From: Apium graveolens | Taxonomy: Eukaryota > Streptophyta > Magnoliopsida > Apiales > Apiaceae | Direction of reading: 5' to 3' | Assembly (NCBI RefSeq): GCF_009905375.1 | Contig: NC_133657.1 | Span: forward strand, 69,562,257-69,626,256 | Length of the DNA: 64,000 nt | Shown: in pieces, positions 21,501 through 29,486 of the stretch | Position numbering within the stretch: position 1 is the first letter of the stretch | Layout: each line of letters begins with the position of its first letter | Made by a program: the position numbers and the translations under genes | Notes under the pieces: generated by a model | The model's input: the letters and a program-made list of their open reading frames with translations, nothing else | What the model was told of the DNA's origin: nothing | Databases searched by the model: none

Positions 21501-22206
21501 TTGGAATTGTGATGCAATACCGTAACCCAAGCCTCGGTGCTGGGTTTACTATTAAGGTATTTGCAGGATAATAAAATCCACTAAAAAATTGTTTTCATAA
21601 GAAGCTGTGTATCACTAAGGAAAACTATTTTCGAATAAAACATAATTATCATATATGATATTTTACGTGAGTTTATCATACAGTCATTTTTATACTGTAT
21701 ATTATTATGTTGGGCATTATAGCTCACACTTGTTTTCTTAAATTGACACAATACAATAGTGAATCAAGATGCCTACCATGGACTCACAGCCAGGAAACGG
21801 GTAGGAAATGGCCAGCTGTTCCGTAGGTTGTTTGGTGTGGTACCACAGGTAGTCCGAATAAGCAGGATTGGCTTTTAGTTGTTTTTAGTTCGGCTTATTT
21901 ATAAGTATGACTTATGTAAGGTAATAAATAAGAAACGTATATTTGGTCGACGGACTAGCCTTACTTAAAGGTTATTCCCCGGTAAGACTTAATTACTTTT
22001 GGGTTGTAATAATTATCACTTTGTGGTTGATTTACTCTAGTAATGAATGGTTCGTTTCCAATACAGTAACCTGTAAGTGTGTGTGTGTGATAAGTGTGGG
22101 GTCGTAAAGTGTCAGTATTTATATAATGTGATTTGAGGTATATGGTTTATAGTGATTTAGATGGCATGGCCTCCGAGATTCCTGATCCCGGATTTTGGGG
22201 CGCCGC
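18514..22206 (+). repeat. 3' LTR of G1 (3.7 kb) with gene-like leader layout
   Basis: Begins TATAATAACTCG (TG mutated to TA) and ends GGGGCGCCGCA; 3693 bp. A TATA-like AGGATATATACTA lies near 19068 and a CT-rich block near 19150. Candidate splice signals: donor AAG|GTAAT (GT at 19286); exon 19401-19472 between TTGTTTTAG and AAG|GTATA; exon 20285-20329 (45 nt) between ATTATAG and CAG|GCAAGT; acceptor-like AATAG ending 21759, 9 nt before the ATG of the H3-like ORF (21769), which here carries a 1-nt deletion. Right of the LTR lies the interrupted gag of G2. Confidence 0.88.
21769..21804 (+). pseudogene. Broken H3-tail-like ORF in the G1 3' LTR
   Basis: Same position as 15976 in the displaced fragment, but one nucleotide is missing after the second ATG. 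The frame closes after 12 codons. In the shifted frame LTARKRVGNG is still readable. Confidence 0.5.
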
Positions 22207-22806
22207 ACTTCTCTTCATCATTATTCTCATACTTACTCACAAATCTTGACAATTCTCTAAACTTCTTCTCATATTCCAAGACGGTCATACTTCCTTGTTT
22301 CAATTCCAGGAATTTCATCTCCATCTTTTTCTGCATATACCGAGGGTAATTTTTTTCCAAAAATAACACCTTAAACCTAGTCCAGGTAACTGGTTGAACT
22401 TCTTCCCAAGCTTTGACTGAATCCCACCAATAAATCGCTTCCCCTTTTAAGAAATACGAAGCATAAAGGTCTTCTGTTCGTCCCCTAGTCGAACCAATTT
22501 GAAAGATCTCTCCATTTCTCTTATCCAAGTGTTGGCTACTACGGGATCAGTGGTATCATGAAAAGCTAGAGGGTTCATATTCTGCAAAGTTTTGAAAGTC
22601 ACAATTCGTTGAGGTGGATCTGGTTGATGTTGGTGTTGATCATGGTTCTCTTGGTTTCGAAATTGTTGTTGTTGGAATTATTGTTGAAGAGTTTGTTGTT
22701 GTTGAGCAATTGCATTAGTCTGTTGTTGCAAAGTTTCCAATATTCGAAGGATATTGGGGTCGGTTGCAGAAGCAGTACTGGTATGATTTGTCTTTTTAGG
22801 AGGCAT
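22207..22806 (-). pseudogene. gag: G2 gag, N-terminal part, truncated by G1
   Basis: ATG at 22806, MPPKKTNHTSTASATDPN, then a Gln-rich stretch and the retrotransposon gag domain (PLAFHDTTDPVVANTWI, EAIYWWDSVK, FKVLFLEKNYPRYMQKKMEMKFLELKQGSMTV, KKFRELSRFVSKYENN). The first part is separated from the open frame at 22157-22528 by a frameshift near 22470; an in-frame TAA lies in the Gln-rich part near 22680. The coding match ends exactly at the G1 LTR boundary. It would form the capsid; the zinc-knuckle part is outside the window. Confidence 0.82.
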
Positions 22807-23477
22807 ATTTCAGAAAAGAAAATTGGTAACAAGCAGGTGTGATTATGACAGATAATTCAAAGCTAGGTTATCACAGGGTTAATTTGATCACATGATGTCT
22901 AGATTTTAGCAAAGTTATACATGATTCTAAGCAGGAAAGCAAAAATATAGGAAAAATGGGACAATGGGAATGCATAAGTAAGTTTGAAACATTTGCGATA
23001 ATCGCAAACATGATTCTGATATAACAGGTTTAACAAGGTAGTTAAGGGTATAGCAATCAAAGCCAAGGTGCCACGAAATTAAGGGAATCACATGCATTCG
23101 GATTTGTAAATGAGTTGATACATAATTATAGAAATAAAATTGAAGCTAAATTGAACGATAATGAAATGAAACGATAGTATATTAAGCATTAAAACAAAGT
23201 TATCTTACAACCCCACTATTTAAGGTTCGAATTTTTAAAAGTCAACTACATCATAATTTTAAAAAGAAATACAAAAACTACATAGTCAGCGTACACGGAG
23301 AATGTTATAGTGTCAGATGGCGCCAATGACGAAGAAGAATGCATCCTTTGCTGAGAAACAATATATACGAAGGAAAATATTGGCGACTTACTTGAATAAT
23401 ATCTACTTACACTTTTGTATTTCCTATATATATATATCCTATAACCTATATGGACTGTTCAAGGACTCTAAACCTTA
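22807..23477 (-). other. 5' leader of G2
   Basis: AT-rich untranslated leader between PBS and gag; no frame, repeat or known motif seen. Confidence 0.6.
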
Positions 23478-23489
23478 GCTCTAATACCA
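23478..23489 (-). other. Primer binding site of G2
   Basis: Reads TGGTATTAGAGC on the minus strand: the initiator tRNA-Met primer site with one C-to-T change. It lies 5 nt from the LTR edge at 23495. Confidence 0.82.
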
Positions 23490-25599
23490 AAACCTGTCAC
23501 AGCTGTAATAACCCCAATTTTTGGAAATTTTTGAAACCCTTATGAATAGTGTTTTTGCTGAATGAGAAAACTTTTCATGCCACGCTATGTAGGGGTTCTG
23601 TTATTGATCTTATGGGATATTATTAGTACTCTATGTGGTATATAAGTGTATGTAAAGATCGTCAGAATCCAATTCCGAACACTTTGATTTTTCCCGGAAA
23701 TCCACAATATACGGAGAGAATTGAGTATAAGGTAACAGGATAAAAAGGATTTAAATTAAAGGATTATAAGAGAGGATCATAAAAGGAATACAATGTATTG
23801 AGAAAGGTTAAGGGAACCTAAGTAATAAGATCCCGGGTATGATTCTTCAAACGATAAATGAAAGCGAAAGTTAAGCGAACCGTATAACAGATCAGCGGTC
23901 ATTAGGCAAACGATTAGGAAGTTAATCAAAGGGATTAATGGGAATGATGTCATCCAACCAATAGAAAGAAGACAAGGAAGGAAGGATGACATCATGAGGA
24001 TGAGGTAAGCATGACATGGGAAGGAAGGAGGTGTGGTTGAATAAGAACCACACAAATTCAAGGGCAAGGTAGTAATTTGCTAAATCAAATACAAATCAAG
24101 TCAACCAAGCCAAGTAAAAATCATTTCCATCAAAAAATCAAAACAACCAAGGCATGAGTTCATCTTGCTCACGGCTTTTTAGCATTTTCAAGGCATAGAT
24201 TTTTCAAAATCAAAGATCAAAGCTTCCTAAATTGGTAAGAAAATTCCCTAATCATCTTCATGCTTAGTTATGGCTATATCATGAGTTTAAGCCATTAATT
24301 CTTTCTCTAACTTCTTCATTTAATCAATGAAGAAGACAATGAATAGTGTTTTCAAGATTTTTAACTTGAAGTTTGTCTTGTTTTCTTGAAGATCCAAGCT
24401 TTCTTAAAACTTCTCCAAGCTTCTTAAGGCTTCCTAGCTCCACCCACCACTTCAAGGAAGGTATACCATTTCCAAACCCTAGGTTCATATATATTATAAG
24501 GTGATTTTGATGAGTAGGATGTTATTGTAGCTTGTTGTTATGATTTAGAGTTTGAGATTTGGTATGGTAGTGAAATGGAATGGTAATTGTTGTGGTTTTG
24601 ATTTAAAAGAACTTAAGCATGATTAAAGTTAAGTTTAAGCATAAGTATAAATGATTAAATTGGATTGGTTGGGGTTGTTATGATGTGATAAGGATGGATG
24701 TTGGTTGTATGTTGGATTTGAGGTTGATTTGGGTTGATTGTGGATGGTTTAAAAAAATTGGAAATCGCGTAAACATAGCCGTCGTAACGTCCGATTTTCT
24801 TTGGACTGTTTTTGTGCATAGCATTAGGACCCGAGAACCCCCTGCTAGATTATGACCACTGCCATGTTTAGATAGCTCATGTTACGAGCTTCGTTTTGAT
24901 ATGTAGTTCGTTCGATTCCGATGCACGGTTTAGGAGAAACGACCGTTTCAAGTAACGGCGTTTCGCGAACGAAACTTTCCCCCCGCCTTACTTTGAAATG
25001 TAGGTTAAAGACCACAAAGGGTTAATTAATGCATGAAACATTTATGGTAAGTGTTTTAGGCAGTTGGTAAGTCACTCGAGAAGGAATCGCTTTAAAACTC
25101 GTAAAGGTTAAATTATTAAAAATGGTGGAGCCGAGGGTACCCGAGTGACTTAAGCGAATCAGTGAGCGCAAAACAAGCGTTAGAGTCTAAGTTAGTTAAA
25201 GTATAGATTTACAAGTGACTTTGGTTTAATTCCAACTTACTTGTTGTTTATAGGTTACCAGACTCGTCCCGAGCCATTCGTAACCCCCAGTCGCTCAGGC
25301 AAGTATTCTATCCGTTATACTGTTGTTGTGATGAATACACTTGTATATGCATTATCTTGCGATAGATGCATGTTGGTTATTTAGCAAATTCTTGCGATAT
25401 ATTGTAGCATGTGATATGGTATATATGCATGCCTGTTTCATATTCTTGAAATATATATCTGTTGGTTCAGTTGATAATACCTATGCTAGAGGATAGCGGT
25501 AACTTGCATATACCCTTAGTATAGGGACCCAAAAGGTGAAAATATTTTCTAAAACCGGGAGTCGAGGATCCCGAGTAATCTTGTATATATGGATAAGGA

Positions 25600-25635
25600 T
25601 ATATATATATATATATTATATATATATATATATAT
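25600..25635. repeat. AT dinucleotide microsatellite
   Basis: An uninterrupted (AT)n/(TA)n tract in the G3 solo LTR. Corresponding tracts lie in the G5 LTRs near 49190-49212 and 59145-59172. Confidence 0.9.
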
Positions 25636-25741
25636 GGTTATAGTTTTCCAAACTATAAATCGAATAAGGTTTATTCGATAACTTTAACTTTATTTTATTA
25701 TTGAATATTATTTCGAATATTATTCGAAGGCGTATGACTTT

Positions 25742-26124
25742 TTATTTTATTTATTGAATATTATTTGAATATTCATTTGAGGATGTATGACTCCTTTATT
25801 TTATTTAATGAATATTATTTATAATATTCATTCGAGGTATTATGACTCAGCTTATTTTATTTATTGAATATTATTTGAATATTCATTTGAGGATGTATGA
25901 CTCCTTTATTTTATTTAATGAATATTATTTATAATATTCATTCGAGGTATTATGACTCAGCTTATTTTATTTATTGAATATTATTTGAATATTCATTTGA
26001 GGATGTATGACTCCTTTATTTTATTTAATGAATATTATTTATAATATTCATTCGAGGTATTATGACTCAGCTTATTTTATTTATTGAATATTATTTGAAT
26101 ATTCATTTGAGGATCTATGACTCC
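25742..26124. repeat. 110-bp tandem array in the G3 LTR
   Basis: Three full 110-bp units starting at 25742, 25852 and 25962 and a partial fourth at 26072. Each unit is two related halves of about 55 bp, each with a GAATATTATTTGAATATTC-like palindrome and a TATGACTC box. Adjacent units are almost identical, so the array expanded recently. G5 LTRs carry the same repeat as single units of about 53 bp. Confidence 0.9.
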
Positions 26125-27572
26125 GATTATTTGCTGAGATATATTCTTTATTTTATTAAAGAATAAGGTGTAAATAATCAAACTTATTTTCGATTATTCA
26201 AATAAAGATAATACTTTCATATAAGTATATCTTTGGTTATTTAATACTCGTTTCAAGTATAAATTTTAATACTTCTACTTCAATTATTTTTTTATAAAGA
26301 TTATTCTTTATGGGAATATTATTTAATTAATAATATTCAGATATTTTCTAATATTATGGGGACTGATTTACTTCATTAAATCAGCTTTACTCCAAACACT
26401 CTTTAAAGTGTTTTCGAGTCTTCAAAGTGATTTTTAAAAGTCAGAGCGGATCCCAAAACTCATTTTTATATTTAAGATCTTCCTTTTTAAGGGGATTTAA
26501 ATACTCGCTCAAAACCTGGGGAATCCAGCTCTGTGGTGTATTTTATATTCGGAACGAGGTTGCAGATTTGGTAAATGAATTGATTACTTGCCCAACGTTC
26601 GGGAAGTAAGCCCATCTCATTGAGTCGGCATAAGCGACAGGCCGGGGTACGGTCTATTATTGTGTAAGTGGCTGGGTGGCAGTCCATCAACGCGTGAGGG
26701 ACCGGGGTACGGTCGAGCGCGAGGTCCTAATGCGGCCAGGGTGATGACCGGTGAGGAATTCATCCATCTACAGTAGAAAAGGTTACTTATTGGTATCTTT
26801 GCCTGATCAGCGAGATATCGGGTTTATGCCAAAATTCTTTTCCTTTCCAAAATTCATTGGATGTTTCAAACTCTGTTCATACTTTGCATAACAGAGATTC
26901 CAGGAAATGTTTAAAGGGATATATATATGTGGATATATATATATATCGGGACTAAATAAAGTATCTCATAACTTTTTCATTCAATAATATTTCAAAGATT
27001 GAATCTATTCAAGTCTTATCTTGTGGTCTCATCAGTGGGATGAACTTTTGAAACTGATTATAACTTGAATGGTGGTAGTTCAAGTAGTATTGGGAAAGAT
27101 ATAAGTATATTGGGGTATTTGGTAACCTCATCTTTTAAACTTATATCTAATTAATAATTGTCTTATGAATGACAAAGATTTTCAGAAAAACGTTGAGACA
27201 AGGTTAGATATATGAGATCACCTTGCAACGATATTTTTATACAGTTATACACTGGGATTTTGTGTATATTATGCATGGAAGAGGACTTCCAATATTTTGA
27301 AAAGTATATATGTATATATACTGAATATTTTGCGACTTCATCGCATTAAGATATCAAACTTGGTTCATTTCTTTTGACCAAGACTTTCATGAGTACTATG
27401 AGAAGGCTCATATACTAGTAAGTATATACTAGTAATTATCTTACACACGATAAAAGATTCTAGTAAGTATCCATTTAGATACTTATATTATTGTTATCAC
27501 TATATATTATCTTGCGAGCTGTAAGGCTCACTCTTGCTTTATTTCTTCATCACACAACAACAGTTAGGAAAG

Positions 27573-27695
27573 ATGGCCAGACTCCAGCAGACCCAGCGCA
27601 AGCGCGTGGGAAGCGTCCCGCGTCTTCCCGATGATGTTGTGGCTGCTATAGCTGCAGAGGTAGATCTATTGGTAGATCAGGCATTCTATTTTTGA
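27573..27695 (+). CDS. H3-tail-like short ORF in the G3 solo LTR
   Basis: A 40-codon frame with its ATG 10 nt after a strong acceptor-like site (TTGCTTTATTTCTTCATCAC then ACAACAACAG). It begins MARLQQTQRKRVGSVPR. After the initiator Met, A1, R2, Q5, T6, R8, K9 and G12 coincide with histone H3 ARTKQTARKSTGG, and a Pro-Arg follows about where H3 has APR. The remainder (DDVVAAIAAEVDLLVDQAF) has no known match. It is GC-richer than the surrounding LTR, as expected of sequence once coding. Nearby LTRs hold equivalents in the same place and register, so this is unlikely to be chance; whether it is translated is unknown. Confidence 0.6.
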   Translation: MARLQQTQRKRVGSVPRLPDDVVAAIAAEVDLLVDQAFYF

Positions 27696-27970
27696 GAATC
27701 AATTATGTATAATTATAACTTGTGGCAGATAATGGCAATTAACTGTAAATTTATCAAGTAATCATTTTGGGTTGTAATAATTTTAAATTGTGGATTCAAA
27801 GACTTGTACTTATTTCAATTTCATCTCTGAGACTATAACGGGTTGTGGTGTGTGTTAGTGTGGGGTCACAGCATAAGGTTATTATTATTAATTAAGTGAA
27901 GTGATATTGTGGAAAGAAAGACCGTGACGACCCGGATCCCCGACCCCGGATCTGGGGGTGTTACAACAGC

Positions 27971-29486
27971 CCCAAAATAACACTAGCAAAATATAATTGA
28001 ATAAATACAAAGTTATTACAAACGGCTGTTAACAACAGAATCCAAGATCGCAAAGGTCTAGGGTTTGAAATGTCCCATACTACAACTATTACAACTTATA
28101 TTTAAAGCTACCGGTCCTCACACAAATGCCAACTATACTACCTGAGCTCTCACATAAGCCTCAGCAACTCCAACGGTAGACTTACGAGCAGTCTGCTTGA
28201 ACCTAACCATACTTGCTAGCTGAAATGACATAAATGAAAAGCAAGAAGTGAGCCAAGCGCTCAACAAGGTAAATCATAAAACATAATTTAACATCATAGC
28301 AATTTATATCTAGAAATTGAGGTGTATGGCATCATTATTCAAGTCAAAATATTTGTAACCAAATCATTGCTCAAAATCATTTTATGACGCTACGGATTAC
28401 AGCCGGAGATCAGCCGCGAAGAAATCCCGAACCTCGCTGGGTTCTTAACTATTTAATGGGATCCCTAGGCATCTTTTAAGTCTAACATAATAAGTGTGAA
28501 AGGGACTTGCGTCTTAGTCCAATTCACCAATCTCAAGAAAACATTCTTTTATTTAAAGAGCAATTAACTTTTATAAAACTGATGTCAAGGGGAACTTTAC
28601 AAAGATCTATACAAATGGGTTTAAATCATCAATCAAAGATTTCGAGTTAAGAAACTCTTATTAGAATGATGTGACTTCTCACTAGCAGGGTTTTCAAGGA
28701 TAGTCAGCAATGGTTTGATAACCAAGGTAGAAAGTATTGAAAAAGAGTCATAACGTTGTTTCACAAGATAGAGGTCTCAAATTTGAGGGTTATATCAGGG
28801 ATATATCCAGTGAAAAAATTTTGGTATGATTGTAAGGATTTATGTAAAGAGTTGGTAACTCGGAGGTGTAAGAATAAAAAGAATAGCGGTTAATCAAGAG
28901 AGATCACATATGAGGTTTTATAGTTTATAAGGGTATGATTTTTATAAGTGTATACACAGCACTTGCAAAATCTCAATCTAAAATCAGAATATTTGCAACA
29001 ATATATCATGGTGACAACAATATTAAAAAGATCAATATACGAGCATGCTATCATAATTCAAAGGACGGTTCGGAACATTTGCAATATCTTAATAGTTCCG
29101 AATAATTCTCAATGTATATCTTGAGAGGGTCAAAGGAAACTTGCCTTAAGAAGGCTGGACTAACTCTCGTCTTGATCGTGGAAGCAACCGGGAGCACTAC
29201 TCGACTTTGACGGCAAGCTTACTACCTTCCCCTGAGCCTACACAAAATATTAGACCTCGTCAAGATACACTCTCACGGAAACTCCATCATGATTAAAGAT
29301 TTCAAAACATATTGGCACATAGGTCTAACTACACATTCGACTCTTTACTAATCACTTATTATGCTCAAATAATCATTTAGGATCACATAACACATTTAAT
29401 CACATAATATAAAACTATGATATAATGGTGCACTATTGAGTATTGAATGATCTCACTCAACCAACACGATTGACTCGAAGTGCTAC
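27971..29486 (-). repeat. G2 5' LTR, 3' portion
   Basis: Continues the 9-bp LTR end at 23495-23503 across the G3 insertion (the target duplication ACAGC is counted once). It runs to the G4 insertion at 29486. On the minus strand it shows an exon-like block 29145-29237 between TTGTGTAG and AAG|GCAAGT, then the acceptor-like CATTTCAG and the H3-tail ORF. Its upstream part is outside the window. Confidence 0.75.
28133..28210 (-). CDS. H3-tail ORF in the G2 LTR: near-exact histone H3 N-terminus
   Basis: A 25-codon ORF, MVRFKQTARKSTVGV followed by AEAYVRAQVV and a TAG. Residues K4 to T11 (KQTARKST) are identical to histone H3 and R2 is also kept, so 9 of the first 11 residues after Met match ARTKQTARKST. 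This includes the methylatable K4 and K9 and phosphorylatable S10. It lies in the G2 LTR downstream of a T-rich tract and CATTTCAG acceptor-like site, the same place as in G3 and G5. It ends at once after the tail; no histone fold is encoded, so it cannot be a histone gene. It is either the relic of a captured H3 gene start or a tail-mimic peptide. Confidence 0.7.
   Translation of the reverse strand: MVRFKQTARKSTVGVAEAYVRAQVV

Larger units (their letters stand above)
12143..22206 (+). mobile_element. G1: Tekay/Del-type Ty3/gypsy chromovirus, rearranged
   Basis: In order: 5' LTR remnant (12143-12204), PBS, acidic leader ORF, gag, protease and start of RT, an LTR-derived insert, RT tail/RNase H, integrase, chromodomain, PPT and 3' LTR (18514-22206). 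Integrase after RNase H makes it Ty3/gypsy; the C-terminal chromodomain and multi-kilobase LTR fit the Tekay (Del) lineage. Several nonsense codons and deletions make it non-functional. It interrupts the gag of G2 at 22206/22207; its other end is beyond the left edge because copia-1 occupies its 5' LTR. Confidence 0.9.
23504..27965 (+). repeat. G3: solo LTR (4.46 kb) of a Tekay-type gypsy element
   Basis: TGTAATAACCCC...GGGGGTGTTACA, flanked by perfect 5-bp duplications ACAGC at 23499-23503 and 27966-27970, with no internal region. It is a product of LTR-LTR recombination. It is a relative of the G5 LTRs, with the same ends and internal tandem array. Candidate leader structure: donor TTG|GTAAGA (GT at 24235); exon 24392-24460 between TTGAAG and GGAAG|GTATA; exon 25254-25298 (45 nt) between TTTATAG and CTCAG|GCAAGT; T-rich tract and ACAACAACAG acceptor ending at 27563; then the H3-like ORF. 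Confidence 0.93.
22207..29486 (-). mobile_element. G2: older Ty3/gypsy element, visible in part and interrupted by G1, G3 and G4
   Basis: Minus-strand element: truncated gag (22207-22806), 5' leader, PBS (23478-23489) and 5' LTR. The LTR is seen as 23495-23503 plus 27971-29486, with the G3 solo LTR (23504-27965) between. G1 cut its gag, so the rest of gag and pol lies left of the window. G4 cut its LTR at 29486/29487, so the LTR start lies right of the window. As host of three other insertions it is the oldest unit here. Confidence 0.82.

Noticed and set aside
28133..28210. A host histone H3 gene or pseudogene
   Set aside because: Only the tail is encoded; no alpha-N helix or histone fold follows on any frame. 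It lies inside an LTR at a position shared by several elements.
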